Below, in pieces: positions 36,481-47,869 of a stretch of DNA of 64,000 bases. Origin of the DNA: Delphinapterus leucas (lineage: Eukaryota; Chordata; Mammalia; Artiodactyla; Monodontidae); NCBI RefSeq assembly GCF_002288925.2, contig NW_022098008.1:2921110-2985109 (forward strand), written 5' to 3'. Position 1 is the stretch's first letter. Each line of letters opens with the position of its first letter. Position numbers and translations under genes: made by a program. The notes beneath the pieces were generated by a model. It saw nothing but the letters and a program-made list of their open reading frames with translations, did no database searches and had not been told where the DNA came from.

Positions 36481-37320
36481 CAGCTTGTTTGTGTCACTGT
36501 GTGATGGGCACCTGGACTTGAGTTGGATGACAAAACCTCCCTTGATGAGCAGGTGTGTTCCCTTCCATCAGACATGGGAAATCATAACACAATCTACTTC
36601 CTTCCTTCTTTGTAGCCAGGGAAATGTAGAAATAAATGCACTGTAACTAAACGACAACAGATATTTCTGATAATAATTTTCTGGCCCTTTCTGTCTTTTA
36701 TAGCCATTTAAATATTTCCACTTAAAGATCTTATTATACATGTCTTTCTTGCTCTTGTTTTTGTTTTTGTTTTTTGTTTTTTTTTTTTGCAAACATTGTG
36801 TCACACCTTTGGAGAAGATGAGGATGTGAATCATAAAAACACTCAATATTTGCATGTATATCTGCATGAAGCTTGTGTTCCTCTTTAAACATTCAGCTTT
36901 GTCTTCATGAAACAGCTTGGAAGGGCATGAGTCAAAGCCATGGTTTCTCCCTGTGCAAGAGCAAGGATGTGAAGTTACTAGGACATAGTGACTCTTAAAG
37001 GATTCAAGCAGCGAGCACCATTCATACCATCACCATTGACTGTTATTAAGCGTAAACTTATTTTGTATGCTTTTCATATGTTCTGCTCAGATTTTCCAAG
37101 CTCTTTATTTGCCTCCTTCTGAGCAACCCAGTAATACTATTTCTCTGTATTTTTTTTTTCCAGAACAAAGGCACTGGTAAGATCTGCAGGGTTTAGATCA
37201 TTCTCAACATTGTGCCTGGAATGCTGGCCTGCTGGAGGCCATTGGAGCTGATGTCAAGGAGGGCAGACTGCATTGCACTCAGAGGTCTGGTCCACATGCT
37301 GCTCTGCAGGGACCAGCCAC
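36481..37320. other. Unassigned stretch with T-rich patch
   Basis: No gene. Bases 36753-36790 are an imperfect (TTTTTG)n run. A MIR-like minus-strand fragment is possible around 37060-37150 but not firm. Confidence 0.3.
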
Positions 37321-37324
37321 CCAG

Positions 37325-37400
37325 GGAGCCTGGACAAGTCCCCTGACTTTGCAACCTCTTTGTGTCCTCATCTGTAAAGTGAAGGGTTTGCAGCCCATCC
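37325..37400 (+). mobile_element. MIR/L2-type core fragment
   Basis: The order CCTGGACAAGTCCCCTGACTT, GCAACCTCTTTGTGTCCTC, ATCTGTAAAGTGAAGGGTTTG corresponds to the conserved 'gggcaagtcacttaacctctctgtgcctcagtttcctcatctgtaaaatg' core. Confidence 0.7.
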
Positions 37401-39254
37401 TCCTGATATGCTCTTTCTACCTTTAGCATATTTTAGAATTCAGTGACATGTGAGCAAAGAAGAAGAGAGAAACTGAAAATCAGGAAACTTCGTGGCAAAA
37501 AGAATTTCTGTAGAGATTCTGATTTGAGATTGCCACTCAACCTTGGTGGCAAAAGCTATAAAACAAAGGCAAGCATCAGTTTTGGCAGGCACACCCATCT
37601 CGGGGCTGGTAGAGGAAGCCCAGGGCCTGCAATTGCCAGGCTTTCCAGGGAGCAGAGCATCCTTCCTCCACTACTGTCATCTGAATATCACATCTTTGCT
37701 TAAAATTCTGACAGCTCTTAAAATGAAAATACCCCTGGGGTAAGACCGTGGCTCCTTAGCAAAAATCAACAATCTGTTCAGTTTAATAAAGACCACCTTG
37801 GAGGTGGGATGTGGGCACAAGGGCCCTGTCTCCTGGTGGAGGAGGGTGAGGCAACAGGAGTAGGGGGGGCATGGAGGAACAAGGCCCCCTCCTCCACCCA
37901 CTGCAATATTTTACACGGAAAGCACCCCACCCACCACTCCATCTTCTCTTTTCTCTAGTCTCACAGTAGTTTAAAAATAAATGATTCTTTTCCTCAACGA
38001 ACGTGTGATCCTTGCATGCCTAAATATTTTGTCAATTCACCTGGCCACAAATGGCTGCCTATTAAGCCAATTTGTTCCTCTCACTTCAAAATAAAGTCTG
38101 GATTCAGGCCATTTGAGCTACTCTTGGGAGAGTGTGTAACAGAGGTTTCTGCTGGTGGAAAACATTCTCTCCAACTATAATATCAACATGTGAATCTTGG
38201 AGAACATGCCTTTATTTTCAGACAGAGTGCCTTGTGATCCCTATTAATGCTTTTCTGTGCAAGCCTTTTTTATTTTAAAAAGTGATAAAATGAGGGCATC
38301 AGTATTCATTTTTCTGTCCTTGGTCCACAAGCTGGACCATATGCAGTGCAAACTCAGAGCAAAAGGATCACATGATTATTCCAATTTACAGATTTTTAAA
38401 GATGAAACTACTCTCTTCCTCCACAGAGCTTTCTGAGAACGGGAATTACTTTTCTTTTTTAAGGCACATTTGTGTTTTATGAAAACTTATTATTTTTTTC
38501 TTAAACAAGTTTTATCTTGGAATTTCCAAGGACAGTATAGGTACAGGGATGCATTCAGATCTAAACAGACAATTTTACCTAAGAATTAAGCAGGAGACAA
38601 TCTTGCCCAATCTTGCTAAGCTCTGTGTGTGTATGTCTGTGTGTGAGTGCATGTGTATGTATTTAGTAACAGTTACATCTCACCCTGCCCTGATGTCAAG
38701 GACAGAGACCAACCAGGTGTTCTATGAAAAATGTACCAAGAGACACCTACTCTATTTCCTTTAAGAAAGTCCCAGATGTGATGGAGAAGAGTGTGGCTGG
38801 ACCTTATAGCAGTGGGTTCTTGTCCCAGGGCAGTGACTTATTCACTACAGGAAATCATGAATGATATCACTTCTCCCACACCCACTGTCCTCACACACTA
38901 AACAATGTGTTGTACTACGTGGCCACTGACAGAGGACACAGGAAGGTGGATGATTCTGTGCTAGGCCAGAAGTCCAGGGCTCATTACAACTAATCAAATC
39001 ACTCTCTGAAGGGGTGGGAAATGATACGGGTACACGTCTCGACTGCTAGCTTGATGTCTGGATCACCCCACTCCAACTAGAAGCAGAAGGAAGAGGAGAG
39101 CCAGCTGGGAGCTGAGGGGGAGGAGCTACCATTCTTGGAGCCAGCTGTTCACAGGGCAAGATGCAGAGCAGGGCCTGATGTTCACACAGGGAGGAAGTGT
39201 TACCATAAGACCTTTTGGATGAAGTCATGAGATGAATCCCAGTCTTTAGTGGGG
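37401..39254. other. Mostly single-copy stretch
   Basis: No gene was recognised. An imperfect TGTGTGTA run lies at 38626-38662. Several short AT-rich patches occur around 38280 and 38460-38510. Confidence 0.35.
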
Positions 39255-39475
39255 CAGCACTATGTGGTAGAAAGAGGAAGCTGGACCCCTAAAACTTAGT
39301 AATAACGCAGACATAGGTTCAATTATACTGACAAAAATTTTAACCTCGGTCTCTTCATTTCTAAAATGGGGATGGTATTATCTTCCTTAAGGGATTTTCA
39401 AAACGTTAATTAAAACAATGACTGTATAAAGAACATTCAGTACCTTATGTGATTTTAGTAAGTGACAGTTATCAT
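39255..39475 (+). mobile_element. MIR SINE
   Basis: Diverged MIR in order: TATGTGGTAGAAAGAGGAAGC (head), TAGGTTCAATTATACTGAC, TTTAACCTCGGTCTCTTCATT, TCTAAAATGGGGATGGTATTATC, and ACCTTATGTGATTTTAGTAAG near the tail. Confidence 0.8.
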
Positions 39476-39484
39476 AACACTGGT

Positions 39485-39905
39485 GACAATGTATAAGTTA
39501 GTTATGGTATAACAAACATCTCCACACTCAAGGACATCAAACAATAAACACTTATCATTATTCAGACACCTATAGGCCAGTGGGGCAGACTTCTGCCTCT
39601 ATGATCAAACAGGGCTTGGTGTGGGTGGCCGTTTCAGGCTGGTCTTGACTCCTTGGGCTGGGATGATGAGTTTCTCTCTAGAGGTTAGTCTGGTATCCCT
39701 CTTACGTCAATGCTGTCAAGCACCAGGAAAGATAGAGACTGCACACAGCTATTTGAGGCTGAGAACAGCCAGGACATCACTTCTCCCACTTTCTATTGGC
39801 TACAGTGGGTCGTGAGGTCACCCTGATTCAAAGGGAGAGGAAGTAGAGGCCCCCATTTAGGGAGAGAGCAGCCAAGCGACATGGCAAAGGCAATGCACAG
39901 AAGTG
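39485..39905 (-). mobile_element. MaLR (MLT1-class) LTR
   Basis: Reverse complement of a MaLR LTR. Features in order: TTATGGTATAACAAACATCTCC, GACATCACTTCTCCCACTTTC, TATTGGCTACAGTGGGTCGTG, AGGTCACCCTGATTCAAAGG, GGAAGTAGAGGCCCCC, and CATGGCAAAGGCAATGCAC. These correspond to the 'cttccgcccacattctattggccaaagcaagtcac' and 'gattcaaggggtggggaaatagac' part of MLT1 LTRs. Diverged, no internal region. Confidence 0.6.
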
Positions 39906-41035
39906 GTGAGATGGAGCCCTTTAAAGTCAGCATGCCCAGTCACTGATCTGATGACAGTGCTCCACTTGGCTGAAATTTCACTTGCTGATAAATCAAGTAA
40001 ATGCCTCTGGCTGGTGCTTATGAAAACAGTGGCTCTCAAATTTCCGAGGTGCAGCTTATTCTCTGCTGCAAAATCATGCCTGTCTCTCACTTCCGAATAT
40101 GACAGGGATGTAGCTATAAAATAACAGCATTTTTAACCTACCAACGTATCTTTTACAATGATGATTTCAATGCAAATGTTCATGACATTGAAAAATGCGT
40201 CAGATAAAACACAGAGATCTTCCACCCAAAATCACTCTATCATAAACCATACATGATACACACGTACAAATCTACTGATTTGCTTTTAAAATATATTTTA
40301 CCCCTCTGCTATTTAGGGTGGCTATTTTGAGAGGAAGAGAAACATTACATGAGCATATTTACCATGACTTATGTCTGAATGGTAGCTTCTTATATATGAT
40401 TCTTTTTAATCAAATTTTCTCCATTTTACAGGATAGTAAAGGATCAAAACATTATTGGAAACAAACCCACAATCAAACCTGGAAAGAAGGCAAAAGACAA
40501 ATCCACAGGATAACTGTTCCTGCCTTTGCAGTGGCATACATGTAACTTAATTAGCTTTGTAGAAAGGAACAGGGCAGATGGTATGGATGCTACTGGAACC
40601 ACAGTGGTCATCCCAGCCTGGGCTACCCTCTGGGCATCTAGCATCCCTCTCCATAGCTTTCCCTACCCTTTGAGCTTTGTACCGAAATATCCTCATGAAA
40701 TATTCTAGAGCTGGCACTCTGCTTTGTTTCTCAGACCCTTAAAATGTGGAGACAGTATTTTGAAGAGGTTTTGAAGATGGGATTCTGAAACTTCAGAGCT
40801 TGCAGACAATGGAGCATACACAGATGTCTTAAATATCTTCAGAAATCATTTGTCTCTTGTCAGCTCTGACTGACAGCTCTAATAAATTCCTACCTTTTAA
40901 GCAGACCCCATCCCTCACGCACCCACACCCCCTCCCCAAGACGAGTGGAACATCTACTGTCAGATGCATAAAATAACATTAGAAATGCAGACTTGAGGTG
41001 GCCAATGGTAATGTGTTATTTAAAAAATATGAACC
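39906..41035. other. Single-copy stretch, possibly partly conserved
   Basis: No gene or repeat was recognised. Bases 40090-40210 have a balanced, non-repetitive composition of the kind seen in conserved non-coding DNA, but this cannot be judged from one genome. Confidence 0.3.
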
Positions 41036-41039
41036 CAAA

Positions 41040-41330
41040 TGAGGGCTTATTTTCTCCAAATTGAAATTTATAGTTTCATTTTAGAGTGTGAACCTGGATA
41101 GTGATTGGGCTCAGGCGTGCTATTATAAAGTGGCTGTGGAAACAAAGCAGGTAACCACCCGGCAGTGAGCAGCGATGATGGAAATGCTTGGACGGCCTAT
41201 GAAATATTGGATCCTGCTGCCTGTACTGATGGCTACAAACTTAGAGCAGATTTTGTGCAGGTCCTGTACGGTTAGTATTGTACCTGCTTTTACACAATGT
41301 GATTTAAATGCCAACCAAACAAAACAAGGA
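41040..41330. other. Candidate conserved element or unannotated exon
   Basis: This stretch is unusually complex and non-repetitive compared with its AT-rich surroundings. On the plus strand the frame ending in a stop at 41274-41276 reads SSDDGNAWTAYEILD and then PAACTDGYKLRADFVQVLYG. It opens right after an in-frame TAA at about 41126 and has no start codon with context. On the minus strand a 63-codon frame lies at 41123-41314, with ACTAACCGTACAG resembling a branch point plus acceptor. I recognise no protein in either frame. It may simply be a conserved non-coding element or chance. Confidence 0.25.
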
Positions 41331-41639
41331 AACCACTGGTCACTGTCCTTTATAACTTCCAGGCTGTTAAACAGATCCCAAGAACCAGAAGTGTCATCTC
41401 TGAAAACTGATCGCCCCTCTATTAGATCATCTTGGGATTGATAGCTTGGTCTGTCACTCTGGCAAAATTGTTATAATATTAGACTTTACTGCAGTTGAAA
41501 TTCAAGCAAATTTACTTACAAAACATTAAGGGTCAGAGATTCAAATCAAGCAGAATAACACATCTTCAAGGGGCCTGTGATCCAGGCAGGGATGTGGCTT
41601 TCTGTACACTTTAAGGTGTCACAGTGTAACATGGGACAA
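41331..41639. other. Unassigned single-copy stretch
   Basis: Nothing recognised. Confidence 0.35.
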
Positions 41640-41775
41640 TTTTTAAAATAAGACAATATAAATAAAATAAAATAATACAATAAATACATAAAACAGTAAA
41701 CACAAAATACATAATAAATAAAAATAGAAAAATAAAAGAAATTAAAAAGCAAAATAAATAAAATGAAATAAAACT
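41640..41775. repeat. A-rich low-complexity (TAAAA)n-like repeat
   Basis: About 135 bases of irregular ATAAA/AATAAAA units with almost no G or C. It may be a decayed A tail of an older retroelement, but no element body was recognised beside it. Confidence 0.9.
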
Positions 41776-43384
41776 ATATCCTGATTGGACTCTGAAAAAC
41801 AGGAAAAAATAAAAAAGATAATTAACTTAGACTTGGTAGAGTAATAATTCAGGAATTCCTGAGTATTTAAAAATCCTAAGTCCTAATCTCTAGAGAAGCA
41901 CCCGACCCCCATGCTGAGCAATCCTCTGGTGTCGGTGCTTGAGTGACACCATTTGTGGTCCCTATTCAGCTTCTGAGACTGTTCTGGAAGGGGCGGCCCA
42001 TTTTTTCCTCTATATGGTTCTGTGTGCTTCGATGAGGGACTTGCATCCCAGGCCGCACGTGGCCCTGGCTGAGGCTGCTGTCCTAGGGGTGCTAGACTCA
42101 AGTGGTTCCCACCTCACTTTGCAATCAGTGGCCTCCCTCCTTCCCTCTTCATGGGAGGGGCTGCGTGGCTGCAGGGTGGATCCTGCAGTGAAGGGCACTG
42201 CAGGACAAAATGCGAAACCAGAGAGAGGAGAGGAGAGAAGCTGAGGGCTACGCCTCCGGGAATGGGTTCCCCTGTGTGAAATATATACATACATCCAAGT
42301 GACAACAAGAATGTCAGAGTCAGAAGGAAACAAACGAACCCCAAACTCAGGTTCCTTGTACGGGTCAAAGACACAGCCTGTCAGCCTCCAAGGGGGCCTG
42401 ATGTTGGCCACTGCAGCACAGCTGTTTCCCTGGCCCGAGGCTGACACAGGGAAGCTGCCCTAATCCCTCTTGAGAGAACTCACTGGAAGGATGAAGTCAA
42501 ACGATGGCAGTGGGCAGTGTAATTAGATGATGACGATTACCACCCTGCCTGTCATGCTGGGCCCAAGTGTGCACCTGACAGAGCAGGAGAGCCCAGTGGT
42601 CTCTGCAATATGAGGCCAGCGTCACAACAACATGGAAATGCGGTGATTAATGGCCTTTGCTTAAGACCATGGCCACATCCTCAAAAAGACAGGAGAGAAC
42701 TGACACGTGCTTATTAAAAACTATAGGTGTGAGTCTCTCCTGGTGGGGAGCTGCCACAGGGCCATAGGGCTGTGCTGGCCAGCTGGACTAAATCCCCATT
42801 CACGGCTCCTTCTTGGGGAACCGAGAGGCCAAGTCCGTCCCTTGCCCCACTGGGCTCTTTCTTCTCACATCCATTCATGTTCTTTCCTCTTCTCTGCTGA
42901 ACCAGCACCCAATCATCTTGTAAGGAAATCAAGTGTGATCATCTCAAAACTTCATTACACTTATGTGAAGGTCTCACGATTCACTCAGTCTCCCAGCCAG
43001 CGAGCATCAGTACCGGGGTTTAAGCAGGGACGAGGGACGCCCTTCACTCTGAGATCTGGGTCCATGTCCTGACCCCATTCCTCAATGGGAGGGCATGGCC
43101 TGAACTAACCAACGCACTGGAGTCTGTTTCCTCCTGTCTTCTCTACATGTAGGGTTAGAGGCAGGAATACTTTTCTCAAGGCCCCCCTTTATTTTCTTCC
43201 ATCCTACAGTATTTTTCTTTAGGCTATTTGATGTTTCTTTGTGTTACAATAACCTTGGGAATTTACAAATGTGATGCAAGTTAGAACCTTCTCCACATAT
43301 TACAGCAAAATAAACACTATTTTGAAATACCTAGAGTTAAATACACACACACGCACAGAGTTTAATCCCAAAGATTACCGTGAT
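41776..43384. other. Mostly single-copy stretch
   Basis: No gene or repeat was recognised. Overlapping chance frames on both strands at 41940-42450 (up to 145 codons on the minus strand) have no known domain. Confidence 0.35.
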
Positions 43385-43520
43385 AAACAGCTGTGTGATT
43401 TCGACAAGTTTCATAACTTTGACATGCCACGTTTTTTCCAGCTGTAAAATGGTGATAATACTATTATTTGTTGCATGGACTGTGTTGTGCTACATAATAA
43501 GTGAATACTTATGACATTGG
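43385..43520 (+). mobile_element. MIR SINE fragment
   Basis: The order AGCTGTGTGATTTCGACAAGT, TTCATAACTTTGACATGCC, CCAGCTGTAAAATGGTGATAATAC matches the MIR core, followed by a diverged tail. Confidence 0.75.
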
Positions 43521-43768
43521 CATGCATCCGATCCTGTGCTTAAAAAATGTTGGCTGCAATTGTTAAAAGCATAAATATTTGAATTACTATTTTTGTGAAG
43601 TTTCCAAAACAAGTCACTAAACAACCAAAAACTTCATACAGATTAACACATTTGATTTAATGCAAGAAACTTATTTCAGTCAGAATTTTGGCTTATTTTG
43701 AAGTTGGAAACCATGTACTTGTTGGGTCTTTCAATCATATAGTTCTGCAGTCTTTAAGATGGAAATGA

Positions 43769-43987
43769 ACTTACTTATGAAACAGAGCAGACTCACAGAC
43801 TTGGAGAATGAACTCACGGTTACCAGGGGGAAGGGTGGGGGGAGGGGTAGACTGGGAGTTTGGCATTGATATGTGCACACTGCTATATTTAAAACAGATA
43901 ACTAACAAGGACCTACTGTAGAGCACAAGGAACTCTGCTCAAAACTCTGTAATAATCTAAATAGGAAAATAATTTGAAAGAGAATAG

Positions 43988-44029
<42 letters not shown>

Positions 44030-44115
44030 CTGAATCACTTTTCTGTACACCTGAAACTAACACAACATTGTTAATCAACTATACTCCAATATAAAATAAA
44101 AATAATTTAAAAAAA
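43769..44115 (+). mobile_element. L1 LINE 3' UTR end
   Basis: Plus-strand L1 tail: AACAGAGCAGACTCACAGAC, GGTTACCAGGGGGAAGGGTGG, GGACCTACTGTAGAGCACAAGG, then TGTACACCTGAAACTAACACAAC, CAACTATACTCCAATATAA and an A-rich tail. A TA microsatellite (43994-44038) has expanded inside it. Only the 3' UTR is present, so there is no coding capacity. Confidence 0.9.
43994..44038. repeat. (TA)n microsatellite within L1
   Basis: About 22 uninterrupted TA units at the position where this L1 3' UTR type normally has a short AT-rich stretch. Confidence 0.97.
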
Positions 44116-44273
44116 GGGTGGAAGGGTCTTTCCTCTGGTTCACTATCTACTGTAGTCTTTTTCTATTAAAAATTACAGTTTCAACATCAAGTGCATAAAA
44201 TTTCACTAAAACAAAAGATCCTAATTAAAGTGCTTCCAATAAGTTACTATTTGCTCCATTAAAACTATAAGCT

Positions 44274-44460
44274 TGGGCTTTCCTGGTGGCACAGTGGTTG
44301 AGAATCCACCTGCCGATGCAGGGGACACGGGTTCGTGCCCTGGTCTGGGAAGATCCCACATGCCGTGGAGTGGCTGGGCCCGTGAGCCATGGACGCTGAG
44401 CCTGCGCATCCGGAGCCTGTGCTCCGCAATGGGAGAGGCCACAACAGTGAGAGGCCTGCG

Positions 44461-44495
<35 letters not shown>

Positions 44496-44503
44496 CAAAA
44501 AAT
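44274..44503 (+). mobile_element. CHR-type tRNA-derived SINE with long A tail
   Basis: The A box region CTGGTGGCACAGTGG is at about 44283-44296 and B box GGGTTCGTGCCC at 44329-44340, followed by the full CHR body. The tail is about 34 uninterrupted A (44460-44493) before CCC and more A. The target-site duplication ACTATAAGCT is at 44264-44273 and 44504-44513. The long unbroken tail and the exact duplication indicate a young insertion. Confidence 0.96.
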
Positions 44504-44513
44504 ACTATAAGCT

Positions 44514-45896
44514 CTATTATAAATTCTTCATGATCACATATATTCTCACATGCATGACAGGAAATATAATTTAAGTGGACCTATAAGAAAGTGCCTTTTT
44601 GTATGTCAAAATTGTCTAATATTTGCAATTTCATATGGTTTCAATGAATATTTAATTTGTGAAATGCAGCAAAGGTACATCTTCCTAAAAAAATTTTATC
44701 ATCTAAAATAACTAAAACATTTTAAACAAGACAGTTTAAAAGTTAGTATGTTTTGAATGAACTGCAGACAATCCCACCGTATATACATCATCACTGTGAA
44801 TTGAGTAGCTGCCTCGTTTAGGGCTGAATGAAATATTTATGGTGGACCAAATAAAGCAGCAATGTAATGGCAAATTCCTATATCTGGGGACATCGCTGTC
44901 ACTGTGGACACCCGTGAAATAGCTCTGGCCTAATTTCTCCTGACTTTGGATGTGTGCAAATCACAGGGAAATGTGAACTGACTACAGACTGCGAAAATCA
45001 GCGAAGACAGAAAATCATTGCAAATCAGAACCTTATCAATATTTCACTAGGCTAGGACTAAACATCTTATTCCTCCAGAAACAGAAAGCGGTTTTCCTGA
45101 AACCGTAACACTGGGATTAAAAAAACAGTTCATCACAGCACAGTGTGATGCCAAGAGTTCAATGTAGACCTCAGAATCCGTTGTTTGTGTATATCTGCAT
45201 CACATGAAATGAAAATGTGCATGCTGACAGTATCTCTGGACAACGGAACTATTTTTATGGTAAAACATTTAGCCTATGCACTGCCTACAATATACGAGCA
45301 GAGTTGTGTCTGAACCTGTGGGAATATATTTTGATTTTTTCTTACTAGGGTGGCCACGACCTAGAACCCACCAACACTGCCATACAACCCTTCCCATCCT
45401 TTCTGATGCCAGAAAGAGAAAGAGTGTTCCTTCATGACCTGCTTCTAAGTTTTTCTTAACATCTCCACCGTGTCAGCCTCAAAAACGAAACAAAACCATA
45501 AACAAGAAGTGACCTTTAAACTAGACCCTGAAAAGAGTGGATTATCAAGCCTGGGGCTTTCACCAAGAAATATAGTTAACTGCATAAAGCTTTGGAGATA
45601 TAATTCTTTGTACTGTGATAAATTTCCCTTGGATGGAGGCAAATAAACCAAGAAAAATAAACAAAACACACCAATTAAGGTTCAGCTTCCTACTTCACAT
45701 AAACTGAGAGAACATTGATAAATTTAGCCATTCGCTGAGCTTGGAAGGGTTATGTTTTGCTTTGTCATTTGAGTTTTTGCCTTAAGGAAGAAAAAAAAAA
45801 AAAAACTGCTGTCAGTGTTTATGAAAGGGGGAAGCCTGCAGAGGAGGAGGGCTTAGATATGTCAGAAGCTTCATCAAATTTGAAATGTTCTGTTAT
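44514..45896. other. Single-copy stretch with a candidate conserved part
   Basis: No gene was recognised. Bases 44760-45310 are complex, repeat-free and even in composition, with no open frame of note. This is the profile often shown by conserved non-coding elements, but it is unproven here. An A run lies at about 45789-45804. Confidence 0.3.
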
Positions 45897-45936
45897 ACGA
45901 CTATACTCCAATATAAAATAAAAAGTTAAAATAAAA
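45897..45936 (+). mobile_element. Short L1 3' terminus fragment
   Basis: ACGACTATACTCCAATATAAAATAAAAAG matches the last bases of the L1 tail seen at 44075-44110. Only about 40 bases were inserted, an extreme 5' truncation. Confidence 0.7.
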
Positions 45937-46015
45937 TGTTCTGGGCAGGAAAAGGTGGTCAATTTAGGGAACATACAATTGTAAAATATATATATTAACT
46001 ACCTGTAAGACTGGA

Positions 46016-46019
<4 letters not shown>

Positions 46020-46046
<27 letters not shown>
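46020..46046. repeat. (AC)n microsatellite
   Basis: About 13 uninterrupted CA units. Confidence 0.97.
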
Positions 46047-46047
<1 letters not shown>

Positions 46048-46105
46048 CCACACTCTCCTGTCCTCAGAGCGCACTAAATGTTCTCCAGTCAAAAACTCGC
46101 CCCTG

Positions 46106-46314
46106 GGCTTCCCTGGTGGCGCAGTGGTTGAGAGTCCGCCTGCCGATGCAGGGCACACGGGTTCACGCCCCGGTCCGGGAAGATCCCACATGCCACGGAG
46201 CGGCTAGGCCCGTGAGCCATGGCCACTGGGCCTGCGCGTCCGGAGCCTGTGCTCAGCAACGGGAGAGGCCACAACAGTGAGAGGCCCGCATACTGAAAAA
46301 AACAAAAAAACAAA
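46106..46314 (+). mobile_element. CHR-type tRNA-derived SINE, near intact
   Basis: The best-preserved copy in the window. The A box CTGGTGGCGCAGTGG is at 46113-46126 and the B box GGGTTCACGCCC at 46159-46170, with many CpGs kept in the body (CTGCGCGTCCGGAGCC). The tail is A-rich with regular C interruptions (AAACAAAAAAAC). The target-site duplication AAAAACTCGYCCCTG is at 46091-46105 and 46315-46329, with one C/T difference. Confidence 0.96.
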
Positions 46315-46329
46315 AAAAACTCGTCCCTG

Positions 46330-47869
46330 ACCAAGTGCTCCCTGGTCCTCTCTTCCTTGTCAAGTCTCCCTTCCCATTTCCCAATGCCCCGAGCCCCCTA
46401 CCCAGCTGGAATGGCTCCCGCTGAGGGTAGGGATTTTTCCTTCTCAAATGGAAACGTCACATTTTAGTCCTTTCTTACTAAATGTCACCCGCCTCCACTT
46501 CATGCCTTTGTCACAGTCTCCTTTGTGACATGCTTACCCCACGGGGCTCCGTGTGGACATCCTCCCTTCAGAGTTCTCTGCAGACTCTGCCCGCCCTGCC
46601 TCTGGTCCTTGCAGGCTCCCCTCAGGCCTCTGCCCTCCCTTCTCACATTCTCCCTGGGATCCTAATCCGTGGCTATGGTTTATCCCATCACACAAAGGCT
46701 CATGATCCTCCAGCAGGTACCTTTTGCCCCTATTTGTGTTCTCGGGAACAGTTATAACTTGAAGAGCCCAACATGAGAATGCATGACCTCCATTAAATCT
46801 GTTAAGAATTTCAAGGTGGCAACAGTGGAGCAAACCCAAACATGGGTTCTGGGACAGTACATGGGTTGGATGTGGTTCCCAGCCTCTGTGCTGGGAGGAG
46901 CTGCTGATTTGTAGTGGGTGTCAGTCTCTGAATCAGGGGAGCTTGACCCAGAGGGAGTGATGGGGGTGGTTAGTAGAACCAGATGGCCCCAGGAGCCAAG
47001 ATGGTGGTCAACAAGAACTGTGCTCAACTGTCCAACTAAAAGAAATGAAAACTGGGGGATCGGGGAGCTGGTCTACACCAGCAAAAGTCAACACGACCTA
47101 GTTTTCAGGCTGAGCCAGCTTCACAGCCCTAATTAACTGACAGGAGCAAAGGCTGGGTCCCTGTGAAGAAGGCAAAGCTTGGGCACATGGGGTCAAAGGC
47201 TAAAAGTCAGAAGTGCCCCGCTCACCATTGCCCTCAGGACTGGGGGGAGTCTCTGCTCCTCCTCCATCCTCCGCACCTTCAGGTTCTGTGGGTCATGAGG
47301 TCATGGTTCCCAAAGGTGAACACTTCTTACCGGGGTACCCAGAGACTATTCATTCAACCCTATGCCACGGCTGCACCTTCCATCACTCAGAGTCCTGGTG
47401 GTGCTGGACCAGCAGGCAAGGGGAAGTTCACCCTCCTAGCAAGAGAAGAGCTGCTCTTACATCCCAGATGCTGGGAAACAGGTTTGGCTCATCTGCTGCA
47501 GCTCCCCGGCCCACTCTTGTCTTTGAGACACACCACAGCCTCAGAAGGACGTGTGGCCGGCAGCAGAATGGACAGGGGGAGGGGACTCTAGGATGGCCAG
47601 TGCAGGGATCAGTGAGGAGGCCCACCTGCAGGGGAAGAGGCTGAACTTCCTCTTGTGAGTTTTCCCAGGAGGTACAGCCAGCTAGAATCTTGGAGCCACT
47701 GTTTTCAATGGGATGAACTCACTATAAAAACAAACAAATGGACTCAAGGGGTACAAAGTGTGGACTGCAGTGGGTGCCACGTGGTGGATTTGGACACACC
47801 GCCCAAAATCCTCAACAGGGCCAAACCCTCCACTCCCTTGGCCTGGGTCAGTGCTGCTTCTTGCTGAGG
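46330..47869. other. Unassigned GC-balanced stretch
   Basis: No gene was recognised. Two overlapping plus-strand frames of about 142 codons (47163-47591 and 47213-47644) have no domain, no splice context, and are in competing frames. Confidence 0.35.

Noticed and set aside
42010..42447. 145-codon minus-strand frame
   Set aside because: No recognisable domain or splice signals, and other frames overlap it on both strands.
46106..46170. tRNA gene-like sequence with A and B boxes
   Set aside because: It is the tRNA-derived head of a SINE. The body and tail continue as a SINE and it is not expected to yield a working tRNA.
47163..47644. Two overlapping plus-strand frames of about 142 codons
   Set aside because: They compete in different frames, lack domains, and a GC-balanced region yields such frames by chance.
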